From Salinisphaera japonica YTM-1 (lineage in GTDB: Bacteria; Pseudomonadota; Gammaproteobacteria; Nevskiales; Salinisphaeraceae), in NCBI RefSeq assembly GCF_003788585.1, contig NZ_AYKG01000018.1, positions 1-53,524 of the forward strand: a stretch of DNA of 53,524 nt, read 5' to 3'. Below the pieces are notes generated by a model that saw nothing but the letters and a program-made list of their open reading frames with translations, was not told the DNA's origin and did no database searches. Shown one piece after another: positions 26,966 through 36,720 of this stretch; position 1 is the first letter of the stretch; every line of letters begins with the position of its first letter. Both the position numbers and the translations under genes were made by a program.

Positions 26966-29900
26966 GCCAGACGCTTCCAGCCGGCGCGACAGATCACGAA
27001 GAACACCGGCACGAATACCAGCGCCAGCGTGGTCGCTGCGATCATGCCGCCGAATACCCCGGTGCCTACCGAGTGTCGCGCGCCAGCGCCCGCTCCGGTG
27101 GCGATCACCAAGGGCAGCACGCCCATGCCAAAAGCCAACGAGGTCATCAGAATCGGGCGTAGCCGCAGGCCCACGGCCTCGATGGCAGCCTCGCGCAACG
27201 TTCGGCCTTCGCCCGCCAACTGGTGCGCATATTCCACGATCAGAATCGCGTTCTTGGCCGCCAGGCCAATGGTGGCAAGCAGCCCCACCTGGAAATACAC
27301 ATCCAGCGACAATCCGCGCAGCGCGACTGCAAGCAGCGCACCGGCCACGCCGAGTGGCACCACCAGCATCACTGCCAACGGGATCGACCAGCTTTCGTAA
27401 AGCGCGGCCAGGCAAAGAAAGACAAAACCGATCGACAGGCCGTAGAGCAGCGGCGCCTGGGCCCCGGCCTGTTGCTGCTGTAGCGAGATACCCGACCACT
27501 CGTAGCCGATGCCCTCGGGCAAGTCGGCCACCAGATCATCGACATGGCCCATGGCCGTGGTCATGGCGACACCCGGTGCCGGCTGACCGGAGATCTGATA
27601 CGCCGCCAGGCCGTTATAGCGCTCAAGCTCTGGCAGACCGGTGGTCCAGTGTGTGCTGGCGAAGGCCGAGAACGGCACCATATCGCCGGCCTCGTTGCGT
27701 ACATACCAACGATCCAGATCATCGGGCTGCATCCGATAGGGCGTATCGCCGGCCATGAAGATACGCTTGACCCGGCCGTCGTAGATGAAATCGTCGATAT
27801 AAGAGCCGCCAAAGGCCGCCGACAGGGTATTGTTGATATCGCCGATGGCCAGCCCCAGGGATGCGGCCTTTGCGTCATCGATATCGATGGCGAACTGGGC
27901 GGCCGGGTCGGTCGTCTCACTGCGCATCTGGGACAGCGCCGGGTCGGCCCGTGCAGCGCTCAGAAACGCTTCGCGCGCCTGGGTGAGGGCATCGCGGCCC
28001 AGTCCACCCAGATCCTCGAGCTGTAGCTCGAAGCCGGCTGCATCGCCCAGATTACGCAGCACCGGCGGGTTCAGTACATAGACCTGTGCATCGCGGATCT
28101 TGGATAGCGCAGCCGTGGCTTTCGCCGCGATGGCCTCGGCGCCGGTGTTATCTCCCGTGCGCTCGTGCCAGTCCACCAGATGCACGAAGGCGCGCCCGGT
28201 GTTCTGGCCCGAGCTGCCCGCGATCGTGAAGATTGATTCGACGTTGGGCTGGGCCTGGAAATAAGCATCCACCTGTTCCATCACGTCAACCGTGCGCTGC
28301 GAGGTGGCCCCCGGCGGCAGCTGGATCGAAACCCGCAGCACGCCCTGATCCTCCGAGGGCAGGAAATTGCCGGGCAGTACCGAAAACAGCCAGACCACCA
28401 GGGCCACGATCGCGACCATAACGAGCATCACCAGCGCGCGCGCTCGAATGGCCCGGGCGCTGAGCGCCTGTACGCCACCACGCAGACGATCCAGTGCCGC
28501 GTTGAAGCTGGCCAGCAGACGGCCCGGGGCCCGTCGCTGGCCCGGTGGCTTGAGCAGCGCGGCACACAGGGCAGGTGTGAGAATGAGTGCGACGCCGATC
28601 GAGAGCACCATCGCCGCCACGACCGTGACCGAGAACTGACGATAGATCACGCCCGTGGCCCCGGGGAAAAACGCCATCGGCACGAACACGGCTGTCAGCA
28701 CCAGCACGATACCCACCAGCGCGCCCTGGATCTCGCGCATGGAGGCCAGGGTGGCCGCACGCGGGGACAGATCCCGCTCGGCCATGATGCGCTCAACGTT
28801 CTCGACCACCACGATGGCGTCATCGACCAGCAGGCCGATCGCCAGTACCAGAGCAAAGAGCGTGAGCGTGTTGATCGAGTAACCAAACGCCGCCAGCACC
28901 CCGAAGGTACCCAGGATCACCACGGGCACGGCCAGGGCTGGAATCAGCGTGGCCCGCAGGTTCTGTAGAAACAAGAACATGATCGCCACGACCAGCACGA
29001 TCGCGATGAGCAGGGTCTCGACCACTTCGGCGATCGATTCCTCCACGAACGGCGTGGTGTCGAAAGCGGTGTGGGCTTCCAGGCCCGGCGGGAAGAAATC
29101 TTTCAGGCCGTCCAGCCGGGCATGCACGTTTTCGGCGCTGCCCACGGCGTTGGCACCGGCAGCCAGCTCCAGGCCCAGCCCGGCCGCGCGATGGCCGTTA
29201 TAGCGAGCGATTTCGGAGTATTCATCCGAGCCGATCTCCACGCGGGCCACGTCAGACAGATGCACCAGCGAGCCGTCGGCGGCGGCTTTGACCACGATGT
29301 CCTTGAACTGGCTCACCGCGGTCAGGCGGCTGCGGGCACGGATCGTGGCGTTCAACTGCTGGCCCGGGGCGGCGGGCAGGCCGCCCAGTTCACCGGCCGA
29401 GACGTTGGCGTTCTGGGCCTCGACCGCGGCGCGCACATCGGCGGGCATGAGGTTGTACTGGTTCAGCCGGTCCGGGTCGAGCCAGATCCGCAGCGCGTAT
29501 TCGGCGCCGAAGTTGCGCGCCTGGCTGATGCCGCTCACCCGGGCCAGCGGGTCGGTCAGCGTGCTGGCGATATAATCGCCGATATCGGCCTCGTCCATCG
29601 AGCCATCGGTCGAGGACAGGGCGAACACCAGAAAATAGTTGCCGCCGGATTGATACGTGCGCACCCCGCGCTGCTGCACCTCGGCCGGCAGACGGGCCAG
29701 TGCGCCCTGGAGCTCGTTCTGAACCTGGACCTGGGCGATATCGGGATCGGTGCCCGAGGTGAAGGTCAGGCGTACACGGGCATCACCCGAGGAATCCGAG
29801 CTGGACTGGATATACAGCAGGTTGTCGATGCCGGTCATCGACTGCTCGATGATCTGGGTCACCGAGTTCTGGGTGGTCTGGGCGTTGGCCCCGATATAGG

Positions 29901-30042
29901 TCGCCGAGACCGTGATCGTGGGTGGGGCGATCTCGGGGTATTGCTCGAGCGGCAGGGTGAAGATCGACAACAGCCCGGCCAGGCTGATCACGATCGCGAT
30001 CACCAGGGCAAAAATCGGCCGGGCGATGAAAAACGCTGACAT
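26962..30042 (-). CDS. HAE1-type RND multidrug efflux permease (AcrB/MexB family)
   Basis: A 1026-residue proton-driven pump that expels hydrophobic drugs and detergents. Typical start FFIARPIFALVIAIVISLAG, followed by the porter segment LPLEQYPEIAPPTI. The proton-relay acids are in VLAIGLLVDDAIVVVENVER (the Asp pair of TM4), and FVPMAFFPGATGVIYRQFSV follows. Length matches the family. It shares one base (TGATG) with the membrane-fusion gene upstream and 4 bp with the outer-membrane gene downstream, so the three are one coupled operon. No local TetR-type repressor is present, which is unusual for such operons. Confidence 0.95.
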   Translation of the reverse strand: MSAFFIARPIFALVIAIVISLAGLLSIFTLPLEQYPEIAPPTITVSATYIGANAQTTQNSVTQIIEQSMTGIDNLLYIQSSSDSSGDARVRLTFTSGTDPDIAQVQVQNELQGALARLPAEVQQRGVRTYQSGGNYFLVFALSSTDGSMDEADIGDYIASTLTDPLARVSGISQARNFGAEYALRIWLDPDRLNQYNLMPADVRAAVEAQNANVSAGELGGLPAAPGQQLNATIRARSRLTAVSQFKDIVVKAAADGSLVHLSDVARVEIGSDEYSEIARYNGHRAAGLGLELAAGANAVGSAENVHARLDGLKDFFPPGLEAHTAFDTTPFVEESIAEVVETLLIAIVLVVAIMFLFLQNLRATLIPALAVPVVILGTFGVLAAFGYSINTLTLFALVLAIGLLVDDAIVVVENVERIMAERDLSPRAATLASMREIQGALVGIVLVLTAVFVPMAFFPGATGVIYRQFSVTVVAAMVLSIGVALILTPALCAALLKPPGQRRAPGRLLASFNAALDRLRGGVQALSARAIRARALVMLVMVAIVALVVWLFSVLPGNFLPSEDQGVLRVSIQLPPGATSQRTVDVMEQVDAYFQAQPNVESIFTIAGSSGQNTGRAFVHLVDWHERTGDNTGAEAIAAKATAALSKIRDAQVYVLNPPVLRNLGDAAGFELQLEDLGGLGRDALTQAREAFLSAARADPALSQMRSETTDPAAQFAIDIDDAKAASLGLAIGDINNTLSAAFGGSYIDDFIYDGRVKRIFMAGDTPYRMQPDDLDRWYVRNEAGDMVPFSAFASTHWTTGLPELERYNGLAAYQISGQPAPGVAMTTAMGHVDDLVADLPEGIGYEWSGISLQQQQAGAQAPLLYGLSIGFVFLCLAALYESWSIPLAVMLVVPLGVAGALLAVALRGLSLDVYFQVGLLATIGLAAKNAILIVEYAHQLAGEGRTLREAAIEAVGLRLRPILMTSLAFGMGVLPLVIATGAGAGARHSVGTGVFGGMIAATTLALVFVPVFFVICRAGWKRLA

Positions 30043-31229
30043 CAGTCCGCCGATGCCGGGTTTGTTGTCTGAGCGATCAGCCGCCCGTCCTGCATGGTCA
30101 ACCGGGTCACCGCGACCGCGTCACCGGGTTTTACCTTGCCCATGCCCTGCACGATCAACCGATCGCCGGCGGCCAGACCGTCACGCACGCGCCAGCGATT
30201 ATCCTCGGTGGCCCCGGCCAGGGTGACCTGGCGCTCGGCCACATGGTCGGTTTCGTCGACCACAAGAGCGGTGGGCTTGCCGGCGCTGCTGCGATCGATG
30301 CCCTGCTGGGGCACGAGCAGGGCCCGCGTATCGATGCCCTGAACAAGCGAGGCCTGGACATACATGCCCGGCAATAGATCATGCGCCGGATTGGCCACGA
30401 TGGCCCGCAGCATCACCGAGCCGGTATCGGCATCGACCTGCACACTGGTGAACTGCAGCCGGCCGTCGAGTACCAGATCCGCGCCCTCGGGCGAGACCTT
30501 GACCGGGGCGGCCTGATCATCGTCGGTGGCCAGCGCGCCCGAGGCCACGGCCTGTTTCAGGCGTAGATACTGGGCCGCCGACTGCTGGATATCCACGAAG
30601 ATCGGGTCCAGCTGGGTGATGGTCGTCAGCGGGTCGGTCTGGTTCGTGGTGACCAGCGCGCCCGGCGTGACCCGCGAGGCGCCGATCTGACCGTCGATGG
30701 GCGCACGGAGCCGTGTGAAATCCAGATTGATACGTGCCGTCTTGACCGCTGCGTTTGCGGTCGCGATATCGGCCTTGTCCTGGGCCAGGGTGGCCTGGGC
30801 GTTGTCGCGCTCCTGCTTGCTGATGGCATCGATCGCGGCCAGCTCGGTATAGCGCTGGGCCAGCGGTTCGTCGGACTGCAGCCGTGCACGAGCCTGGGCC
30901 AGCTCGGCCTGGGCCTGATCCAGCGCGGCCTCATAGCGCGAGGACTCGATCTCATAGAGCACGTCACCGGCGGCCACGCTCGCCCCCTCGGTGAAGCGTC
31001 GTTTCTCCACGATGCCCTGAATCTGAGGGCGCACCTCGGCCTGGGTCTTGGCGCGCGTGCGCCCGGGCAGGCTCTGGCGCACGGTATAGCGCGATGCCTT
31101 GACCGTGATCACGCCCACCTCGGCCGGGCGCTCCGGGCCGGTCTGTGTTGCCGGCGAATCACAGCCGGCCAGGCACAGGCCGAGTACGCCCGCCACGCCG
31201 ATCAGCAAGGCGCGTTTGATTGAAACCAT
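30042..31229 (-). CDS. RND membrane-fusion protein (AcrA/MexA family)
   Basis: A 395-residue periplasmic lipoprotein adaptor. Lipobox LCLAGCDSP is near residue 20. Domain order: barrel-sandwich PQIQGIVEKRRFTEGASVAAGDVLYEI (positions about 65-90), a coiled-coil hairpin rich in Gln/Ala/Glu, then the lipoyl return LRAPIDGQIG and the beta-barrel. It couples the RND pump to the outer-membrane factor. Two starts are possible: ATG 31241 or ATG 31229; the latter gives the tighter basic n-region (MVSIKR). Confidence 0.92.
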   Translation of the reverse strand: MVSIKRALLIGVAGVLGLCLAGCDSPATQTGPERPAEVGVITVKASRYTVRQSLPGRTRAKTQAEVRPQIQGIVEKRRFTEGASVAAGDVLYEIESSRYEAALDQAQAELAQARARLQSDEPLAQRYTELAAIDAISKQERDNAQATLAQDKADIATANAAVKTARINLDFTRLRAPIDGQIGASRVTPGALVTTNQTDPLTTITQLDPIFVDIQQSAAQYLRLKQAVASGALATDDDQAAPVKVSPEGADLVLDGRLQFTSVQVDADTGSVMLRAIVANPAHDLLPGMYVQASLVQGIDTRALLVPQQGIDRSSAGKPTALVVDETDHVAERQVTLAGATEDNRWRVRDGLAAGDRLIVQGMGKVKPGDAVAVTRLTMQDGRLIAQTTNPASAD

Positions 31230-31362
31230 AGGAATGATCATTACACAGGCAAGTCTACCCGAGGCGCGCCGGGGGCCGGCATACGCGCCGTGCGCGATTG
31301 CCAAGCGGGGACGCGGGCGACTGCGGTAAGATCGAGGTCTGTAATTGCCTGCCAATCTCGCG

Positions 31363-32145
31363 ATGAACGATTCCCGTGACGGCTCGGATCAGCCCGGGTC
31401 TGCCCATACGACCGTAGATTTCGGATACGAACAAGTCGATCGCGCGGCCAAGCAGGGCCGCGTGGGTCAGGTCTTTGATTCCGTGGCCGACAACTACGAC
31501 GTCATGAACGATCTGATGTCCATGGGCGTACATCGGCTGTGGAAGCGTTTCACCATCAGCCTGGCCGCCCTGCGCGCGGGCGACAGGGTGCTGGATCTGG
31601 CCAGCGGCACGGGGGATCTGGCCGCCGGTTTTGCCAAGAAGGTGGGCCCCACGGGCCGCGTTCTGATGTCAGACATCAACGCCGCCATGCTGGCCAATGG
31701 GCGTAATCGCATGATCGATCGGGGCATTGTCTCCAATATCGATTATTGCCTGGCCAACGCCGAAAAGCTGCCCTTCGCTGATGATTCGTTCGATGCCGTG
31801 ACTATCGCCTTTGGCCTGCGCAACGTCACCGACAAGGATGCGGCCCTGGCCGAAATGGCGCGCGTGACGCGCCCCGGCGGCCGCACGATCGTGCTCGAGT
31901 TCTCCAAGCCGGCGGTGCCGGGGCTGGGCCCGATCTATGATCGTTATTCGTTCTCGGTGCTGCCGTGGCTGGGTAAGAACGTGGCCCGCGACGAAGACAG
32001 CTATCGCTATCTGGCCGAGTCGATTCGGATGCATCCCGACCAGGAAACGCTCAAGGACATGATGACCAACGCCGGCTTCGTGCGCTGTGGCTATCACAAC
32101 CTGACCGGCGGCATCGTGGCCGTGCACCGCGGGTACGCACCGTGA
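31363..32145 (+). CDS. ubiE: Ubiquinone/menaquinone C-methyltransferase UbiE
   Basis: About 260 residues. SAM-dependent C-methyltransferase of quinone biosynthesis. Motif I is [12 protein letters not shown], and the family signatures [19 protein letters not shown] and FGLRNVTDK are present, as is the late [20 protein letters not shown] 31363 was chosen over the longer open frame as the family begins about 20 residues before the YEQV segment. The stop overlaps ubiJ by 4 bp. Divergent from the RND operon. Confidence 0.95.
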   Translation: MNDSRDGSDQPGSAHTTVDFGYEQVDRAAKQGRVGQVFDSVADNYDVMNDLMSMGVHRLWKRFTISLAALRAGDRVLDLASGTGDLAAGFAKKVGPTGRVLMSDINAAMLANGRNRMIDRGIVSNIDYCLANAEKLPFADDSFDAVTIAFGLRNVTDKDAALAEMARVTRPGGRTIVLEFSKPAVPGLGPIYDRYSFSVLPWLGKNVARDEDSYRYLAESIRMHPDQETLKDMMTNAGFVRCGYHNLTGGIVAVHRGYAP

Positions 32146-32783
32146 GTGCGGGCCAGACACACGAGCGCCAGCATTTCGCCAGCCTGCCCGGCCCGGCCCG
32201 CGGGGCCGCCGAGATCGCGCTGAACCAGTACCTGGGTGCCGATGAAGCCGCGCTGGCGCGGGCCGCGGCGTTGGCCGGCCGCTCGTTGTCGATCGGCCTG
32301 ACCGATCTGGGCCTGGCCGTGACCTTCGTGGCCGAGGCCCACGGGATACAGATTGTGGGCGCGCCGACCGGCGAGCCCGATGTCTATCTGGCCGGGCGCT
32401 CGGCTGATTTCGCGCGTGTGTTCTTCGCGGCCGGCTCGCAGTCGCTCATGGGCGCGGGCCTGCGGATCGAGGGCGATATCGGTATCGCCCAACAGTTCGC
32501 TGATCTGTTCGCTCGGGTGGATTTCAATATCGGCGATCTGCTGGATGCGCGTTTTGGCCCCGTGGCTGGGCATCTGCTCGAGCGCGGGTTCAATACCGCG
32601 TCTGGCCTGTTCGCTCGGTTTCGTGCCGAGTTCCCGAGCCAGGCGGCGGAATATCTGCGCGAAGAAACCCGCGACGTGGTGGGTGCGTATGAGCATGAGC
32701 GCCTGGCCGACGAGGTGGTCTCGTTGCGTGACGACATCGAGCGTGCCGCGGCCCGACTCAAGCGCGTAGAAAGGAATCGTTGA
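32142..32783 (+). CDS. ubiJ: Ubiquinone biosynthesis accessory factor UbiJ
   Basis: A 213-residue protein with an N-terminal SCP2-like lipid-binding domain (residues about 20-120, [17 protein letters not shown]) and a C-terminal coiled coil ([21 protein letters not shown]). UbiJ binds the isoprenoid intermediates in the soluble Ubi complex. It starts with GTG in the ubiE stop and ends one base inside the ubiB start (TGATG). The position between ubiE and ubiB is diagnostic in gammaproteobacteria. Confidence 0.92.
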   Translation: MSAGQTHERQHFASLPGPARGAAEIALNQYLGADEAALARAAALAGRSLSIGLTDLGLAVTFVAEAHGIQIVGAPTGEPDVYLAGRSADFARVFFAAGSQSLMGAGLRIEGDIGIAQQFADLFARVDFNIGDLLDARFGPVAGHLLERGFNTASGLFARFRAEFPSQAAEYLREETRDVVGAYEHERLADEVVSLRDDIERAAARLKRVERNR

Positions 32784-34438
32784 TGGCCTTTAAATCGGTG
32801 GATCGCACCCGTCGTCTGTTTGAAATACTGGCCACCGTGCGCCGCTACGGCCTGGGCGAGCTGGCCGGTGATGCCGCCCCCCGTTGGCTGGTGGGGGCCA
32901 AGAAAGATCACGATGCCCCGGTCGCCGAGCGCCTGCGTCTGGCCCTGGAAGAGCTGGGGCCGGTGTTCATCAAGTTCGGGCAGATGCTCTCCACCCGGCG
33001 CGATCTGTTGCCGCCGGGCATGGCCGAAGAACTCTCGCGGCTGCAGGACGATGTGCCGCCTTTCAAGGGCGCCAAGGCCCGCGAACTGATCGAGGCGGCC
33101 TATGGCCATTCACTCGATAAGTTCTTCGCCGAATTCGACGAAGAGCCGATGGCCGCGGCCTCGATCGCCCAGGTGCATGCCGCGCGTCTGCACCCCCAGG
33201 GGGACGAGAAGGGTGAACAGACCCAAGGTGCTACGGTCGTGGTCAAGGTCTTGCGCCCGGATGTCCACGAACGCGTGGTGCGCGATGTGGCCGTCATGTA
33301 CTGGCTGGCCGGGCTGGCGGCGCGTTTTCATCCCGAGGCCGAGCGGCTGCGCCCGGTCGAGATCGTGGCCGAGTATGACCGCATCATCTCCGACGAGCTG
33401 GATCTGCTGCGTGAAGGCGCCAATGCCAGCCAACTGGGGCGGAACTGGGCCGGCTCGGATCTGATCGTCCACCCGACGATCTATTTCGACTACAGCACCG
33501 AAAACGTGCTGGTCATGGAGCACATGCACGGCACGCCCATCGACGACGTCGAGACGCTGGTCGCGGCGGGGGCCGACTTCAAGGCGCTGGCCGAGCGCGG
33601 CGTGGAGATCTTTTTCAAGCAGGTCTTTCGCGACAATTTCTTCCACGCCGACATGCATCCGGGCAATATCCAGGTCCAGCTCGATAACCCACAACGCCCG
33701 CGCTATATCGGCCTGGATTTCGGCATCGTGGGCTCGCTCACACCGCAGGATCAGCGTTATCTGGCCGAGAATTTCCTGGCGTTCTTCAACCAGAACTATC
33801 GCCGGATCGCCGAGCTGCACGTGGAATCCGGCTGGATGCCGGCCGATACCTCGATCGAGGATTTCGAAGGCGCGATCCGTACCGTCTCCGAGCCGATCAT
33901 GAACAAGCCGCTGGCCGAGATATCCTTCGGGCTGTTCCTGTTGCGGCTGTTCAAGATCGCGCGTCGATACAACTACCAGGTCCAGCCACAGCTGGTGCTG
34001 CTCCAGAAGACCGTGCTCAACGTGGAAGGCCTGGGGCGGGATCTCTACCCGCAGCTGGATCTATGGGCCACGGCCAAGCCGATCCTCGAAGGCTGGATGC
34101 GCAACCGCGCCGACCCGAGACGGGCCGCCGAGCGCATGCGTAACCAGTTGCCCGAGATCATGGATGCGCTGCCCACGCTTGCCCCCAAGCTCATGGCTTA
34201 TGCCCGCGACGGCGAAACACCCGGCAGCCGTCGCCTGACCCAGTCGTTGACGGATATCAAGCACGAGCTGACCTCGGCCCGCCGTGCCATGCGCTGGACG
34301 CTGGTCGGCACCGGGCTGGTGGTGGCATCGGCCCTGGTTTTTGTCTATCCGCCGATGCCGCACTGGGTATCGATTGTCGGCGGCGTGGCCGGGCTGGCGG
34401 CCTGGATACGCGCCTGGCGCGGCTCGGCCCGGCAGTGA
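32783..34438 (+). CDS. ubiB: Ubiquinone biosynthesis kinase-like protein UbiB
   Basis: A 551-residue atypical kinase (ADCK/ABC1 family) required for coenzyme Q biosynthesis. The family-specific KFGQ segment is FIKFGQMLSTRRDLLP, and the Ala-rich loop replacing a glycine loop is AAASIAQVHAA. FHADMHPGNI and LDFGIVGSL correspond to the catalytic and DFG loops. Two C-terminal membrane helices end the protein. AAGGAA precedes ATG 32783. Third gene of the ubiEJB unit. Confidence 0.95.
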   Translation: MAFKSVDRTRRLFEILATVRRYGLGELAGDAAPRWLVGAKKDHDAPVAERLRLALEELGPVFIKFGQMLSTRRDLLPPGMAEELSRLQDDVPPFKGAKARELIEAAYGHSLDKFFAEFDEEPMAAASIAQVHAARLHPQGDEKGEQTQGATVVVKVLRPDVHERVVRDVAVMYWLAGLAARFHPEAERLRPVEIVAEYDRIISDELDLLREGANASQLGRNWAGSDLIVHPTIYFDYSTENVLVMEHMHGTPIDDVETLVAAGADFKALAERGVEIFFKQVFRDNFFHADMHPGNIQVQLDNPQRPRYIGLDFGIVGSLTPQDQRYLAENFLAFFNQNYRRIAELHVESGWMPADTSIEDFEGAIRTVSEPIMNKPLAEISFGLFLLRLFKIARRYNYQVQPQLVLLQKTVLNVEGLGRDLYPQLDLWATAKPILEGWMRNRADPRRAAERMRNQLPEIMDALPTLAPKLMAYARDGETPGSRRLTQSLTDIKHELTSARRAMRWTLVGTGLVVASALVFVYPPMPHWVSIVGGVAGLAAWIRAWRGSARQ

Positions 34439-34448
34439 TCGGCCCGGC

Positions 34449-34979
34449 GTGAACCGGGGGCAAAACCTGTCAATCCGTGCGGCGCGGCCGTCGCCGCGGG
34501 TCACGATTCCGCGGGTCGTGGCCGGGCTGGCGCCGGGGCCGATCGATGCCCGGCGCGCGCTCACGGTAATCGATGCGGCCAGTGCCGAGACCGCGTATGA
34601 CCTGCATCGTCAGGCCATGGCACCCAGCGCGCCCGGGCCCTGGGACGAGACCGAGCGCCGGGCCGATTTCAACCAGCTGCTGGCCCGCGTGCCGAGTTTC
34701 CTGATCGAGATCGACGGCGCGATCGCCGGGTATCTGCAGGTCCTGCCACGCCGCGAGGTGTTGCACGTGGTCAATATCGGGCTATCGGCAACGTGTCGTA
34801 ACCGAGGCCACGGCACGGCCCTCATGCGCTGGCTACAGACACAGGCCCGATCGCGCGACTGTGGGCTGCACTTGAAGACCTATCGCGGCAATCGCGCGGC
34901 GTTGGTGTTCTATCAACGCTGCGGCTTCATCGAAAGCCACCGGGACGCACGTCACCGGTGGCTCGATTGGTGGCCCTAG
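34449..34979 (+). CDS. GNAT acetyltransferase
   Basis: About 176 residues from GTG 34449, 10 bp past the ubiB stop. The GNAT core is visible: EIDGAIAGYLQVLP (strand 4), the acetyl-CoA motif CRNRGHGTALMRWL, and a C-terminal NRAALVFYQRCGFIES. The first 35 residues are low in structure, so a later start is possible. Substrate unknown. It is convergent with ctpA; only 15 bp lie between the stops. Confidence 0.75.
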   Translation: MNRGQNLSIRAARPSPRVTIPRVVAGLAPGPIDARRALTVIDAASAETAYDLHRQAMAPSAPGPWDETERRADFNQLLARVPSFLIEIDGAIAGYLQVLPRREVLHVVNIGLSATCRNRGHGTALMRWLQTQARSRDCGLHLKTYRGNRAALVFYQRCGFIESHRDARHRWLDWWP

Positions 34980-34994
34980 CCCCTAGTCCTGGCC

Positions 34995-36644
34995 CTAGCC
35001 CTGGCCCGAGCGCACGTCGCCCCAGCGGCGTGCGTCCTTCCGGGGCGCGTCGGCCGCGGGCGTCTCGGTTTCGTTGTTGCCCTCGTCGGCGGGGCGCAAG
35101 GTATAGAGCCCGCGCAGCAGCGTAAGCGCTTCGTAGAGGCCATAGTCTTTTTCGGCCAGGCTCTGCTCGTCATCAGCCTTGGCCTCGGCCTCGGACTCAG
35201 AATCAGACTTGGATGATGCCGCCGACGGCTTGGCTGGCTTGTTGCCGGGCGAGGTCTCACCGGCGGCTTGGTCGCCTGCCGGATCGGTCGTGTCGTCGTC
35301 GCTGCCTTGTTCGGTGTCCGGGGCCAGGGTGGTGGCTGCCGGCGTCGTCGTGTCGCCGGCGGCGCCGGTATTGGTCAGCGCGCCGGGCAGGTCGGCCTCG
35401 CTGTAGCCAAAGCCGGCCGTGCGGTCGGCGGGCGTGATCTTGACCGAGGCCAGGGCGATATCCGGGGTGATGCCCTCGGCCTGGATCGAACGCCCGCTGG
35501 GGGTGTAGTAGCGTGCGGTGGTGAGTTTCAGCGCCGAGCCGTCGTTCAATGGCAACACGGTCTGCACCGAGCCCTTGCCGAAGGTGTCCCGGCCCATGAC
35601 CACGGCCCGGCGGTCATCCTGCAACGCGCCGGCCACGATCTCGGCGGCCGAGGCGGTGCCTTCGTTGACCAGCACCACAATGGGGGCAGCGCTCAGCGCA
35701 TCACCCGGCGTGGCCTTGAAGACGTGCTCGGCCTCGGCGGCGCGCCCGCGGATGGTCACGATCGTGCCGTCCTCCAGAAACAGATCGGAGACGTCGACCG
35801 CGGCGGTCAGAATGCCGCCGGGGTTGCTGCGCAGATCCAGCACGACACCGCGCAGGGTGTTGTCCGTGTCCTGTTTGAGCTGGTCGAGGGCTTTTTCGAG
35901 ATTGTCGCCGGTGTCCTCGGCGAACTGGGTGATGCGCAGATAGCCGTAGTGATCGCCCAGCACGCGCGAGTTCACGCTGGCGACCTCGATATCGGCCCGT
36001 TCGAGCTCCAGCGTCATCGGTTTGTCCTGGCCATCGCGCAGGATGGTGAGCGAGATCTTGCTGCCGGCATCGCCGCGCATGGCCTTGATGGCCTCGGGCA
36101 TGGTCAGGCCCTTGACCGGCTGACCATCGATTTCGACGATCATGTCGCCCGGCTGGATGCCCGCCTTGGCGGCCGGCGTGTCATCGATCGGCGAGACCAC
36201 CTGCAGATAGCCCGACTCCATCTGGACCTTGAGCCCCAGGCCGCCGAACTGGCCGGAGGTGGCGTCCTTGAGTGCTTCGTATTCCTCGGGGTCGAGATAG
36301 GCCGAGTGTGGGTCCAGGCGCGAGACCATGCCGTGGATGGCGTTGTCCAGCAGGGTTTCGTCATCCACGGGCTCGACGTAGCCGGCCTCGATCTGGTTGA
36401 GCAGCGCGGTGAACTTGCGCAGCGTCTTCAGCGGGAGGGTCGGTGCGCTCGTCTTGTCGGTCTCGTCGGCGGCGGCCGTGTCGTTGGCGGCGTCGTCGGC
36501 CGGCCCGGGCGCCTGCTGGGGTTTTGTATCAGCGGGTGGGTCGGTGGCCGTGTCCTCGGCCGGCTGGGCTTGGGCCACGGCGGGCAGGCCAGACAACAGG
36601 CAGGCGATGAACAGCCCGAGCGATGCGCTTTGGCGGATGGTCAT
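34995..36644 (-). CDS. C-terminal processing protease CtpA (S41)
   Basis: A 549-residue periplasmic protease. Signal peptide to about residue 27 (AVAQAQ), an Asp/Pro-rich linker, then helical MVSRLDPHSAYLDPEEY, a PDZ domain (KAGIQPGDMIVEIDGQPVKGL, at about residues 185-205) and the S41 core. The catalytic Ser lies in NEGTASAAEIVAG and the Lys in DTFGKGSVQTVLP. The last 130 residues are an Asp/Ser-rich disordered tail, longer than usual. It stands directly downstream of envC on the same strand, with 76 bp between them, as in many proteobacteria. Both act on cell-wall remodelling. Confidence 0.92.
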   Translation of the reverse strand: MTIRQSASLGLFIACLLSGLPAVAQAQPAEDTATDPPADTKPQQAPGPADDAANDTAAADETDKTSAPTLPLKTLRKFTALLNQIEAGYVEPVDDETLLDNAIHGMVSRLDPHSAYLDPEEYEALKDATSGQFGGLGLKVQMESGYLQVVSPIDDTPAAKAGIQPGDMIVEIDGQPVKGLTMPEAIKAMRGDAGSKISLTILRDGQDKPMTLELERADIEVASVNSRVLGDHYGYLRITQFAEDTGDNLEKALDQLKQDTDNTLRGVVLDLRSNPGGILTAAVDVSDLFLEDGTIVTIRGRAAEAEHVFKATPGDALSAAPIVVLVNEGTASAAEIVAGALQDDRRAVVMGRDTFGKGSVQTVLPLNDGSALKLTTARYYTPSGRSIQAEGITPDIALASVKITPADRTAGFGYSEADLPGALTNTGAAGDTTTPAATTLAPDTEQGSDDDTTDPAGDQAAGETSPGNKPAKPSAASSKSDSESEAEAKADDEQSLAEKDYGLYEALTLLRGLYTLRPADEGNNETETPAADAPRKDARRWGDVRSGQG

Positions 36645-36720
36645 GTCATTGATCTCGAGTCGGGCCGCACAGGCACAAAATGCCGGTCGGCGATCGTCTT
36701 GAATGCGGTCGAAGATAGCA

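Noticed and set aside
26966-27499. Extension of the outer-membrane efflux gene to 684 codons
   Set aside because: The signal peptide with lipobox starts at 26965, and the upstream part is out of frame within the RND gene.
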